Source: VXYL01 sp965116345
GTDB lineage: Bacteria > Pseudomonadota > Gammaproteobacteria > Pseudomonadales > Azotimanducaceae
Length of the DNA: 64,000 nt
Assembly (NCBI GenBank): GCA_965116345.1
Contig: OZ220680.1
Span: 3,906,001 to 3,970,000, forward strand
Reading direction: 5' to 3'
Under the pieces are notes generated by a model, which was not told the DNA's origin, searched no databases, and was given only the letters and a program-made list of their open reading frames with translations. A program made the position numbers and the translations under genes. Shown in pieces: positions 35,274-43,384 of this stretch; within the stretch, counting starts at the first letter, position 1; every line of letters starts with the position of its first letter.

Positions 35274-36353
35274 ATGGGTGGGCTACGGGCCGGTGCGCGA
35301 GGGTTCTCGCTGCTCGAGGTCCTGCTTGCCGCCTCCCTCGGCGTCCTGGTTGCAGCCGCGCTGGTGCAGCTGTTTGCCGCCACGAGCAGAGGCAACGTCC
35401 TGCTCTCCGGGGAGGCCGCGTTGCAGGAGTCGGTGCGCCACGCCTTCGACATCCTCGCCCGGTCGGCGCGCAACGCGGGCTACCTCGGTTGCGCGGCCGG
35501 GGTGCCGATCGTCAACGGGCTCAACGGTGACTGGGACCGCCTTGCCGAGGTCGAGATCGTCGTTGCCGTGGAGGGCTTCGACGGCGTCGGCGAAGGCAAT
35601 CGCCCGGAGAACTGGAACCCGACGCTCTCGGCTCTTCCCCTGCGTGGCGTGGACGGAACGGGGTTGGCCTTCAAGCTGCGCAACCGGATCGCCACCTCGG
35701 GGCTGAGACCGGGCAGCGACGTCATCGTGTTTCGCCGGGTCGAAGCGCCGGTCCATCCGCTCGCCGAGCCTTGGAGGACGGGGAGCGATCCGCTAACCGT
35801 GATCATCGACGAGGACTTCGCCCTGGCGGCGGACGACTTTGCCCTCGTGTCCGGTTGCGGCCAAGGGATCCTGATCCGCATCGGCGCCGACGCAGCCGTC
35901 GGGAGGACGACCCTCTCGCGTCCTACCGGTAGCGACGTGTTCGACAATCGACCCGGCGTGGCGTTGTTCGGCTCCTTGGAGCCCTTCGGCGACGAGGACC
36001 GACCGGTGGCGGCTGCCGTCGCTCGGATCGTGACCGAGGTCTACTTCGTGGCCCAGGGCAGCGGTACCGGCAACCGGGGTGGTGTTGTCTGGTCGCTATG
36101 GCGCAAGACCTCGACGGACCGGGCCGTGGAACTCGTCCAGGGCATCGAGGACATGCAGGTCCTGTTCGGCGTCGACGCCATCGCCGACGATGGTTCGAGC
36201 GCGCCCACGCGGCACGTGCCGCCGGGAAGTTCGACGGATCCGGTGCGCACCGTGCGGGTGTCGCTGGTCGCATCGAGTGTGGATGTGGTCACGGCGGACG
36301 ACCGGGTGCTGTCGAGACGATTCTCTCGTACCCTGGCATTGCGCAACCGATGA
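35274..36353 (+). CDS. pilW: Minor pilin PilW
   Basis: 359 residues. Leader MGGLRAGARG, then FSLLEVLLAASLGVLVAAAL. The long beta-rich head, with LQESVRHAFDILARSARNAG at the end of the alpha spine, is typical of PilW. It lies between pilV and pilX and overlaps pilX by four bases, so the initiation complex proteins are made in order. Confidence 0.9.
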   Translation: MGGLRAGARGFSLLEVLLAASLGVLVAAALVQLFAATSRGNVLLSGEAALQESVRHAFDILARSARNAGYLGCAAGVPIVNGLNGDWDRLAEVEIVVAVEGFDGVGEGNRPENWNPTLSALPLRGVDGTGLAFKLRNRIATSGLRPGSDVIVFRRVEAPVHPLAEPWRTGSDPLTVIIDEDFALAADDFALVSGCGQGILIRIGADAAVGRTTLSRPTGSDVFDNRPGVALFGSLEPFGDEDRPVAAAVARIVTEVYFVAQGSGTGNRGGVVWSLWRKTSTDRAVELVQGIEDMQVLFGVDAIADDGSSAPTRHVPPGSSTDPVRTVRVSLVASSVDVVTADDRVLSRRFSRTLALRNR

Positions 36354-36907
36354 TGTCCCGCGAACGCGTCCGTGGCTTCGTCCTCGTCGTTGCCCTCGGA
36401 CTGCTCCTGGCGCTCACCGTTGGAACCCTGGTCGCGGCGCAATCGACAACCCTGGAACTGCGTATGGCGCACAATGCGACGGATGCGGTGCTGGCGTTCC
36501 ACGCGGCGGAGGTTGCGTTGGCCGATGCCGAACGATGGCTCGTGGAAAACGACAGCGAGCCCGCTGACACGTTCACGGCGTCGGGGACAGGTGGTTTGGC
36601 GACCGGGCCGGCCTACGGCGAGCATCCACCGTGGCGGCGTCCCGAGATGTGGACCGAGGGTCGCCTGCCGTCACCGTCCGTCCCTGGGGTCGAACGCCAA
36701 CCCCGCTACATCATCGAGTGGCTAGCGACGGTCACGGACACCGGTAGCGAGGCGGAGCCGCTCGAACCGGTGACGATGGATGTCTTCCGCATCACCGCGC
36801 GCGCCACCGGGGCGACAGCAAACGTCACGGTGACCCTGCAGAGCACATTCGGCCGCACCCGCGACGGCGGCAGAGCACGCCGCCTGTCATGGACGGAACT
36901 CCCGTAG
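36350..36907 (+). CDS. pilX: Minor pilin PilX
   Basis: 185 residues from ATG 36350. Leader MMSRERVRG, then FVLVVALGLLLALTVGTLVA, which lacks Glu5 as is normal for PilX/GspK-type tip pilins. HNATDAVLAFHAAEVALADAE is the conserved alpha-1 continuation. It is the last gene of the run; the adhesin and assembly gene pilY1 that usually follows is absent. Confidence 0.88.
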   Translation: MMSRERVRGFVLVVALGLLLALTVGTLVAAQSTTLELRMAHNATDAVLAFHAAEVALADAERWLVENDSEPADTFTASGTGGLATGPAYGEHPPWRRPEMWTEGRLPSPSVPGVERQPRYIIEWLATVTDTGSEAEPLEPVTMDVFRITARATGATANVTVTLQSTFGRTRDGGRARRLSWTELP

Positions 36908-36933
36908 GGGGACGCTTGTCGTTGCCCGTTTTC

Positions 36934-36961
36934 ATCAAGCCAGGGATGGCTTGATCAGAGC
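36934..36961. repeat. Inverted second copy of the 28-base palindromic repeat
   Basis: ATCAAGCCA-GGGA-TGGCTTGAT forms a 9-bp stem. The 28 bases are the exact reverse complement of 30495-30522. It fills the 58-bp gap between the convergent pilX and fimT genes and is a plausible terminator for both. Confidence 0.85.
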
Positions 36962-36965
36962 ATTC

Positions 36966-37550
36966 CTAGCAGGACACGGGGTCGCCGTTGGCGTTCTCGA
37001 CGATGCCGTCGCCGTCGCTGTCGCGGGCCTGGCGTACGCGACCCTGGGCGTTGACAATCAGTTGGCGTGCGCCCGTGGGATCGCCATCCGGTGGACAGAT
37101 CAGCAGGTTGCCGGCCTGCCAGTCGGTGAGTCCGGTGGGTCGCATGGACAGCGAGATCCGACCGCGGAACGAACGCCAGGTGACGCGATAGCCCTGGGGT
37201 AGTGGCGGCATGCGCCGGACGATGGGCTCGTCCGGTGCGCGGTGACCATCTGCATCGCGATCAAGGAACACGAATGCGCCCTCATGCCAACTGTCGCGAG
37301 GGCCGCATCGTTCGCCCGCACCAGGGCAGAGCGTCGCGGTGACCCGTCGCGTGACCGCAAGACTCCGGGCGTAGCGCACCGCGCGCAGCATCTGTTCCAT
37401 GGCCGCGTCGCTCTGTCGGTTCGCCACCAGGCCGGCCATGCCGGGCGCGGCGACCGCGGCCAGTACCGCGACCACTGCCAGCGCCGCCAAGAGTTCGCCC
37501 AGGGTGAGTCCGCGAGCCGTGCGCCGGCGGCGGATGCTTGGGTTCCACAT
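36966..37550 (-). CDS. fimT: Minor pilin FimT/GspH-like
   Basis: 194 residues. Leader ending ARG, then LTLGELLAALAVVAVLAAVA with Glu5. The GspH-type head has AMEQMLRAVRYARSLAVTRR, which is the FimT/FimU hallmark, and ends in Cys. Two acidic loops, DRDADGHRAPDE (97-108) and DSDGDGIVE (167-175), resemble calcium-binding loops. It is inverted relative to the pilE-X run, whereas fimT/fimU usually begins the same operon. Confidence 0.87.
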   Translation of the reverse strand: MWNPSIRRRRTARGLTLGELLAALAVVAVLAAVAAPGMAGLVANRQSDAAMEQMLRAVRYARSLAVTRRVTATLCPGAGERCGPRDSWHEGAFVFLDRDADGHRAPDEPIVRRMPPLPQGYRVTWRSFRGRISLSMRPTGLTDWQAGNLLICPPDGDPTGARQLIVNAQGRVRQARDSDGDGIVENANGDPVSC

Positions 37551-37682
37551 CGATCCGCCTCCAACCGCTTGGCCGATTGCCCAGGGGATACCGAGAATGC
37601 GCTCGAAGCGCGCTTCACACCATTGGCGAAGGGCTGATTTCGATGTGCGAGATCGCCGTCGCCTGAGACGGTTCCGAGCGGT

Positions 37683-38594
37683 CTACGACGATGCGGTGGC
37701 GGCGGCTGAGCGCTCGATCTTGAGTGGCGGTGGCAGCTTGGGGCGGCCGAGCAGGCCAAGACTCACGAGGTTCAGCAGGGAGCGCTCGCGGTCGTCCACG
37801 ACCCTGTCGAGCACGAGCCGGCCGTCGTCGTCGAACGCGTGGTATTCCGGGTAGTTCAAGGCCAGGACCTCGAGGGCGTCGTTCGCGGCGTCTTCTAAGC
37901 CGAGTTGCCAGTTGGCCTCCACGAGTACCGCCAAGGCATCCGGGGCCACCGAAGTCCGGGAGAAGTTCTCGATGATGTATCGCGCCCGGTTGCCGGCGCC
38001 GATGTAGGCGCGCCGGCCCAGGTAGTAGGTGGCGACCTTGAGTTCCGCCCTGGCCAGGATGTCGCGCAGATGGATCATCCGGAGCTGGGCATCGGTGGCG
38101 TATTCGCTGTCGGGAAAGAGCGTGACGAAATCGCCGAAGTCGGTGAAGGCCTGCTTGAGATGCGTGACGTCGCGAAGCGCGACATCGGCGCCGAAGATCC
38201 GCGCGAACACGCCGTGTCCCTGCGCGATCGAGATGAGCCCGCGCATGTAATACGCATAGTCCACGTTGGGGTGCTGGGGATGCAGCCTGATGAACCGGTC
38301 GGCGGCCGCCCGTGCGGCGTCCTCGTCGGAGAGCATGAAGTGGGCGTGGATGAGCTCCAACTGTGCCTGCTCGGCGTAGTCGCCGAACGGAAACCGCGCT
38401 TCAAGCCTCTGCAGGCGGAGGATGCCACTGGAGTAGTTGCCGGATTGCAGACTGCGCCGGGCGTCCTCGTAGAGGGCCTGCTGACCTCCGTCCGGAATGT
38501 CTCCTTCATCCTCGTCGTCGCCGAACCAGGCGCAGCCCGTGATCGCCACGGCGAACGCGGCACTGGCCGTCAGCAGACAACGGTGACTGGGCAT
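37683..38594 (-). CDS. bamD: Outer membrane assembly lipoprotein BamD
   Basis: 303 residues. Lipobox AITGC with Cys21 as the acylated residue. TPR-like helices follow: ALYEDARRSLQSGNYSSGI, RLEARFPFGDYAEQAQLEL, YAYYMRGL, and the family segment RDILARAELKVATYYLGRRAY. An essential partner of BamA. The C-terminal tail is extended and basic or proline-rich. It is divergent from rluD, the standard order. Confidence 0.95.
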   Translation of the reverse strand: MPSHRCLLTASAAFAVAITGCAWFGDDEDEGDIPDGGQQALYEDARRSLQSGNYSSGILRLQRLEARFPFGDYAEQAQLELIHAHFMLSDEDAARAAADRFIRLHPQHPNVDYAYYMRGLISIAQGHGVFARIFGADVALRDVTHLKQAFTDFGDFVTLFPDSEYATDAQLRMIHLRDILARAELKVATYYLGRRAYIGAGNRARYIIENFSRTSVAPDALAVLVEANWQLGLEDAANDALEVLALNYPEYHAFDDDGRLVLDRVVDDRERSLLNLVSLGLLGRPKLPPPLKIERSAAATASS

Positions 38595-38641
38595 TAGGTA
38601 CTCCCGACTGGTTCCTGGAGCGCGATGACCGGCTGTCCCTC

Positions 38642-38657
38642 AGACCTTCCCTAGCGG
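38642..38657. repeat. Half copy of the CTAGGGAAGGTCT palindrome
   Basis: AGACCTTCCCTAGCGG matches the right arm of the 30611-30646 palindrome; the left arm is lost. It lies in the divergent bamD-rluD control region. Confidence 0.6.
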
Positions 38658-38690
38658 ATCGCGCACGGTGTCTATCGTAGCAGTCGCTGC

Positions 38691-39719
38691 GTGACCGACG
38701 CTATGCTTGCCCCCTTGGTGACGAGGCGTTACGTGCGCGATTCGAGCGACGATGCGATAGCCGTGGAGTTGGACGCGGTCGTGCCGCAGAAGTTCAATGG
38801 CGCGCGCCTGGACCGTGCCGCGGTGGGATTGTTCGCCACGGATGCCGATGTCGGTACCGCGATTTCACGGTCGGAACTGGCCCGCTGGATTCGGGCGGGC
38901 GAACTCACCGTCGACGGTCGTGTCGCGAAGCCGAGCACGGCGGTCGCCAGCGGCCAATGCCTGCGTCTGCGGGCGACCCGGGAAGCCCGCTTCGACTGGC
39001 GCTCGGCCGAGTCCCTCGAGTTCCGCGTGGTCCACGAGGACGCCGACATCATCGTCGTGGACAAACCTGCGGGACTGGTGGTTCATCCCGGCGCTGGCAA
39101 TCCCCGGGGTACGTTGGTCAACGGTCTTCTCGACCTGAGGCCCGACTTGGCGCTATTGCCTCGGGCCGGGTTGGTGCAGCGACTCGACAAGGACACCAGC
39201 GGCTTGATGGTGGTCGCGGCCAACGCCGCGAGCCTGCTGAAACTGGGTCAAGCGATGCGAGCGAGACGGATCCAACGGCACTACCTGGCGGTAGCCGAGG
39301 GCGTGCTGATCGCCGATGGGACCGTCGATCTCGCCATCGGCCGGGACCGGCACAATCGGCTGCGCCAGACGGTTCGCGACGATGGCCGCCATGCGGTGAC
39401 GCATGTCGCCGTGCGCCGACGCTTCGAGGTGCACACGCTGATCGAGGCCCGTTTGGAGACGGGGCGGACCCACCAGGTTCGGGTGCACCTCGCGGCCCTC
39501 GGCCATCCGCTGGTGGGCGACACGCGTTACGGTGCGCGCGGGATCGTCCCGCGGGCTGCGTCGGCGGACCAGGCGGGAACGATCAAGAAATTTCCGCGTC
39601 AAGCACTGCATGCGAGCCGATTGGGCTTCGTGCATCCGGTGAACGGCGAGCGTCTCGACTTCGAATCCGAACCACCGGAGGACGTCGAATGCCTGCTTGA
39701 TGCGTTGGAAGGGAGTTGA
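38691..39719 (+). CDS. rluD: 23S rRNA pseudouridine synthase RluD
   Basis: 342 residues. S4-like domain (about 45-95: SRSELARWIRAGELTVDGR), then the RluA catalytic domain with VDKPAGLVVHPGAGN and RLDKDTSGLMVV, where Asp166 is the nucleophile. The C-terminal part has ETGRTHQVRVHLAALGHPLVGD. It modifies U1911, U1915 and U1917 of helix 69. The N-terminus is about 20 residues longer than E. coli RluD. Adjacent to bamD as in most gammaproteobacteria. Confidence 0.93.
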   Translation: MTDAMLAPLVTRRYVRDSSDDAIAVELDAVVPQKFNGARLDRAAVGLFATDADVGTAISRSELARWIRAGELTVDGRVAKPSTAVASGQCLRLRATREARFDWRSAESLEFRVVHEDADIIVVDKPAGLVVHPGAGNPRGTLVNGLLDLRPDLALLPRAGLVQRLDKDTSGLMVVAANAASLLKLGQAMRARRIQRHYLAVAEGVLIADGTVDLAIGRDRHNRLRQTVRDDGRHAVTHVAVRRRFEVHTLIEARLETGRTHQVRVHLAALGHPLVGDTRYGARGIVPRAASADQAGTIKKFPRQALHASRLGFVHPVNGERLDFESEPPEDVECLLDALEGS

Positions 39720-39792
39720 ACCAGGCTCGCGACCCACGAACGATCCTCGCGGTGGCGGTGACCTGTGAGCCATTGGGGCCGGACGGGACTGG

Positions 39793-39798
39793 TATAGT
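39793..39798 (+). promoter_or_regulatory. Extended -10 promoter element before ilvI
   Basis: TGGTATAGT contains TATAGT at 39793-39798 with the TG extension, followed by a GC discriminator and a T6 run. A TTGGGG at 39773 is only 14 bp upstream, too close for a normal -35. No leader-peptide attenuator is visible in the short leader. Confidence 0.5.
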
Positions 39799-39830
39799 AC
39801 GCGCCCTTTTTTCTGGGAGTGTCGTTGTCG

Positions 39831-41609
39831 ATGTCCGAACGCCTATCCGGCGGGGAGATGCTCATTCGCGCGTTGCAGGATGAGGGGGTCGAGCATGTCT
39901 TCGGCTACCCCGGTGGGGCCGTGCTGCACATCTACGACGCGATCTTCAAGCAGCAGCGCATCGAGCACATCCTCGTTCGCCACGAGCAGGCCGCGACGCA
40001 CATGGCGGACGGCTACGCGCGCGCGACGGGCAAACCGGGCGTCGTGCTGGTCACTTCGGGCCCCGGTGCAACCAATGCCGTCACCGGCATCGCCACCGCC
40101 TACATGGACTCGACGCCGATCATCGTGATCTCCGGGCAGGTGCCGAACGAGGTCATCGGCACGGACGCGTTCCAGGAGACCGACATGGTGGGCGTGTCGC
40201 GGCCGGTGGTGAAGCACAGCTACCTGGTGCGCAGCGCGCCGGAGATTCCACAGGCTGTCAAGGAGGCGTTCTACATCGCGCGTTCCGGGAGACCCGGACC
40301 GGTGGTCATCGACATACCGAAGGACACCACCGATCCCAACGCCCTGTTCGACTACGACTACCCACAGACCGTGTCGCTGCGTTCGTACGCGCCCGCGACG
40401 CGCGGCCACAGCGGCCAGATCAAGAAGGCGGTGGAAGCCCTGCTGGGCGCTAGACGACCGGTGATCTACGCCGGTGGTGGGGTCATCCAGGGGGACGGGG
40501 CGGGGCCGCTGACGCGCTTGGCCCGACGGCTCGGTTTTCCGGTGACCAACACGCTCATGGGGTTGGGGGGCTTCCCCGGCGACGACGACCAGTTCCTCGG
40601 CATGCTCGGCATGCACGGCACCTTCGAGGCGAACATGGCAATGCACCATGCGGACCTCATCTTCGCCGTGGGTGCGCGGTTCGACGACCGCGTGACCAAC
40701 AACCCGGGCAAGTTCGCGCCCGACGCGAAGATCGTCCACCTGGACATCGATCCGGCATCGATCTCCAAGATCATCAACGCCGACATCCCCATCGTCGGAC
40801 CGGCCACCGTGGTCCTCGCCGAGATCGACCGGGTCGTGGAGCGGCGGCTCGAGGCCGATCCGGATCGGCTTGACCGGGATGCCCTGGCCGCGTGGTGGAA
40901 GCGCATCGGAGATTGGCGGGACGCCCACGGTCTCGACCACGACCAGCGCCACCGCAGCGGTCTGAACGGCACGCTGCTGCCTCAGCAGGTCGTCCAGGCC
41001 GTGTACCGGGCGACCGAAGGCCAGGCGTTCGTCACCAGCGACGTGGGCCAGCACCAGATGTTCGCCGCGCAGTACTACAAGTTCGCCGAGCCGCGGCGGT
41101 GGATCAACAGCGGTGGCCTCGGCACCATGGGATTCGGCCTGCCTGCCGCTATGGGCGTGCAGTTCGCGCACCCCGGCGCGGCGGTGGCCTGCATTACCGG
41201 CGAGGGCAGCTTCATGATGAACATGCAGGAACTGTCTACCTGCATGCAGTACGCGCTGCCGATCAAGATCATCAACCTCAACAACCAGGCTCTCGGCATG
41301 GTCAAGCAGTGGCAGGACATGCAGTACGGTGGACGGCACTCGCACAGTACCTACCGGGACGCGCTGCCGGACTTCAAGGCGCTGACCGAGTCGTTCGGCC
41401 ACGTCGCCTACCGGATCCACGCCCTCGCCGAACTCGATGACGTCATGGCCGACGTTTTCGGGCCCAAGCACAAGGACGACCTGGTGTTCGTCGATGCCCA
41501 CATCGACCCCGAGGAGCACGTCTATCCGATGGCCGTCAAGGGCGGTGCCATGGACGACATGGTCCTCGAACGGGTCGATGGCCGCGACGACATCCGCGAG
41601 GACGTCTAG
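39831..41609 (+). CDS. ilvI: Acetolactate synthase large (catalytic) subunit
   Basis: 592 residues from ATG 39831 (GGGAG upstream); GTG 39819 is an alternative. The thiamine-diphosphate enzyme has FGYPGGAVLHIYDAI, the catalytic Glu in VRHEQAATHMADGYARATG, and a C-terminal cofactor motif GEGSFMMNMQEL to NNQALGMV. It condenses pyruvate with pyruvate or 2-oxobutyrate in valine and isoleucine synthesis. Its TAG stop is part of the CTAG opening the inserted repeat at 41606. Confidence 0.96.
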   Translation: MSERLSGGEMLIRALQDEGVEHVFGYPGGAVLHIYDAIFKQQRIEHILVRHEQAATHMADGYARATGKPGVVLVTSGPGATNAVTGIATAYMDSTPIIVISGQVPNEVIGTDAFQETDMVGVSRPVVKHSYLVRSAPEIPQAVKEAFYIARSGRPGPVVIDIPKDTTDPNALFDYDYPQTVSLRSYAPATRGHSGQIKKAVEALLGARRPVIYAGGGVIQGDGAGPLTRLARRLGFPVTNTLMGLGGFPGDDDQFLGMLGMHGTFEANMAMHHADLIFAVGARFDDRVTNNPGKFAPDAKIVHLDIDPASISKIINADIPIVGPATVVLAEIDRVVERRLEADPDRLDRDALAAWWKRIGDWRDAHGLDHDQRHRSGLNGTLLPQQVVQAVYRATEGQAFVTSDVGQHQMFAAQYYKFAEPRRWINSGGLGTMGFGLPAAMGVQFAHPGAAVACITGEGSFMMNMQELSTCMQYALPIKIINLNNQALGMVKQWQDMQYGGRHSHSTYRDALPDFKALTESFGHVAYRIHALAELDDVMADVFGPKHKDDLVFVDAHIDPEEHVYPMAVKGGAMDDMVLERVDGRDDIREDV

Positions 41610-41659
41610 TGCCCCGGCAACCCTCAAATGCCGCGTCAGCGCGTCCGCAAGGACACTAG
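41606..41659. mobile_element. 54-bp CTAG-bounded repeat exactly between ilvI and ilvH
   Basis: It begins CTAGTGCCCCGGCAACCC, continues with 18 bases identical to the 3634 element (CTCAAATGCCGCGTCAGCG region) and ends GGACACTAG. The outer 9 bases are inverted repeats with one mismatch. It is an internally deleted relative of the 3634-3833 element. The stop codon of ilvI and the Shine-Dalgarno of ilvH are both inside it. Confidence 0.85.
41649..41653 (+). promoter_or_regulatory. Shine-Dalgarno AAGGA supplied by the repeat
   Basis: AAGGA ends six bases before the ilvH GTG (41660) and lies wholly inside the inserted repeat. It sets the start of ilvH. Confidence 0.7.
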
Positions 41660-42151
41660 GTGCGTCGTCTGCTCGCCATCCTTCTTGAGAACGAGGCCGG
41701 GGCCCTGTCGCGGGTGATCGGCCTGTTCGCCCAGCGCAACTACAACATCGAGACGCTTTCCGTCGCGCCCACCGAGGATCCGACCCTGTCGCGTCTGACC
41801 CTGTCCACCGAGGGCGACGAGAACCGCATCGAACAGATCACCAAGCACCTCAACCGGCTGATCGAGGTGGTCAAGGTGGTGGACCTCACCGACGGCGATC
41901 ACATCGAGCGCGAACTGATGATGATCAAGGTGCGTGCCACCGGCGAGATGCGCGACGAGATCAAGCGCGCAAGCGAGATCTTCCGCGGCCAGATCATCGA
42001 CGTCGCGCGCGACACCTACACCATCCAGCTCGCCGGTACGTCCGACAAGCTCGACGCGTTCGTCCGCGCCATCGACGAGGCGAACATCCTCGAGGTGGTC
42101 CGTTCCGGCGTCTCGGGCGTCGGACGCGGCGAGAAGATTCTGAGCCTCTGA
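41660..42151 (+). CDS. ilvH: Acetolactate synthase small (regulatory) subunit
   Basis: 163 residues, the same length as E. coli IlvH. The N-terminal ACT domain has RRLLAILLENEAGALSRVIG and the motif FAQRNYNIETLSVAPTEDP. The C-terminal ALS domain has ERELMMIKVRA. It confers valine feedback on the large subunit. The GTG start is immediately after the repeat element, so the repeat boundary is the gene boundary. Confidence 0.95.
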   Translation: MRRLLAILLENEAGALSRVIGLFAQRNYNIETLSVAPTEDPTLSRLTLSTEGDENRIEQITKHLNRLIEVVKVVDLTDGDHIERELMMIKVRATGEMRDEIKRASEIFRGQIIDVARDTYTIQLAGTSDKLDAFVRAIDEANILEVVRSGVSGVGRGEKILSL

Positions 42152-42186
42152 ACAGCACGGGGGCGACTCAAGACAAGGGGAACACG

Positions 42187-43203
42187 ATGCAGGTCTACTT
42201 CGACAAGGACGCCGACCTTTCGATCATCCAGAAGATGAACGTCACAGTGGTCGGCTACGGCTCCCAGGGCCATGCCCATGCCAACAATCTGCGCGACTCC
42301 GGCGTCGGCGTCACGGTCGGCCTGCGTCCCGGGTCCGGCTCGTGGACCAAGGCCGAGAACGCCGGCTTCACGGTGAAATCCGTTGTAGAAGCCGTGGCGG
42401 ATGCGGATCTCGTCATGATGCTGACGCCGGACGAGCACCAGCAGCGCATCTACGCCGAAGAGATCGAGCCGACCCTCAAGCCGGGGGCGGCCATCGCCTT
42501 CGCCCATGGTTTCAACATCCACTTCCAGTTGATCGAACCGCGCCCGGACCTCGATGTCGTCATGATCGCGCCCAAGGGGCCCGGCCACACCGTGCGCTCG
42601 ACCTACGTGGAGGGTGGCGGCGTCCCCTCCCTGATCGCCATCGGCCAGGACGCCAGCGGGCTCGCCAAGGACATCGCGCTGTCCTATGCGGCGGCCAACG
42701 GTGGCGGGCGTGCGGGCATCATCGAGACTTCGTTCCGGGAAGAGACCGAGACCGACCTGTTCGGTGAACAGACGGTGCTTTGTGGCGGTGCCGCCGCGCT
42801 CGTCACGGCCGGCTTCGAGACCCTCATCGAGGCGGGTTACGCCCCCGAAATGGCCTACTTCGAGTGCCTGCACGAGTTGAAGCTCATCGTCGACTTCTTC
42901 TACGAGGGTGGCATCTCGAACATGTGGTACACGGTTTCGAACACCGCCGAGTACGGCGGCCTGACCCGCGGCTCGCGTATCGTCACCGACGAGACCAAGG
43001 CGGAGATGCGGCGCATCCTCGACGAGATCCAGTCGGGCACGTTCGCCCGGGAATTCGTCTCGGAGAACCAGGCGGGGGCGCCGACCATCAAGGCCATGCG
43101 CCGCCGGAGCCAGACGCACCCCATCGAGGAGGTGGGTGCGAATCTGCGTGCCATGATGCCGTGGATCGAAGCCAACAAGCTCGTCGACAAGACCAAGAAC
43201 TGA
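42187..43203 (+). CDS. ilvC: Ketol-acid reductoisomerase (class I, NADP)
   Basis: 338 residues, short class I form. Rossmann GYGSQGHAHANNLRDSG; metal-binding and catalytic residues in ETDLFGEQTVLCGG and EMAYFECLHELKLIVDF. It converts acetolactate to dihydroxy-isovalerate. It follows ilvH by 35 bp, giving the common ilvI-ilvH-ilvC operon. Confidence 0.96.
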   Translation: MQVYFDKDADLSIIQKMNVTVVGYGSQGHAHANNLRDSGVGVTVGLRPGSGSWTKAENAGFTVKSVVEAVADADLVMMLTPDEHQQRIYAEEIEPTLKPGAAIAFAHGFNIHFQLIEPRPDLDVVMIAPKGPGHTVRSTYVEGGGVPSLIAIGQDASGLAKDIALSYAAANGGGRAGIIETSFREETETDLFGEQTVLCGGAAALVTAGFETLIEAGYAPEMAYFECLHELKLIVDFFYEGGISNMWYTVSNTAEYGGLTRGSRIVTDETKAEMRRILDEIQSGTFAREFVSENQAGAPTIKAMRRRSQTHPIEEVGANLRAMMPWIEANKLVDKTKN

Positions 43204-43228
43204 GCTGCACTGGAGCGTCGGGAAGAGA

Positions 43229-43301
43229 CGTGGGCACGACCCACGCGACCGAGGTCTTCCCCTCGGTCTGCCAGGAAGTCAGCTGCGAAACGGCTCGCAG
43301 C
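43229..43301. other. Two short hairpins after ilvC
   Basis: CGTGGG-cacga-CCCACG (43229-43245) and GCTGCG-aaacggct-CGCAGC (43282-43301) are perfect 6-bp stems. Neither is followed by a T run, so intrinsic termination is uncertain. The rest of the gap up to the transposase shows no IS terminal repeat. Confidence 0.4.
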
Positions 43302-43384
43302 ATCGCCGACTTCTGCACGGGGATCACTCGCCGTTTCTGACGCCCGCGCGCGCACCAGATCCGGGCGGATTTCGCGCACGACTT

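Noticed and set aside
39720..39830. Leader-peptide attenuator before ilvI
   Set aside because: No short ORF with runs of Val, Leu or Ile codons and no alternative hairpins.
39843..41627. 594-codon open frame antisense to ilvI
   Set aside because: Long antisense frames are expected opposite GC-rich genes; the translation is His/Val/Asp-rich with no domain, and ilvI on the plus strand is unambiguous.
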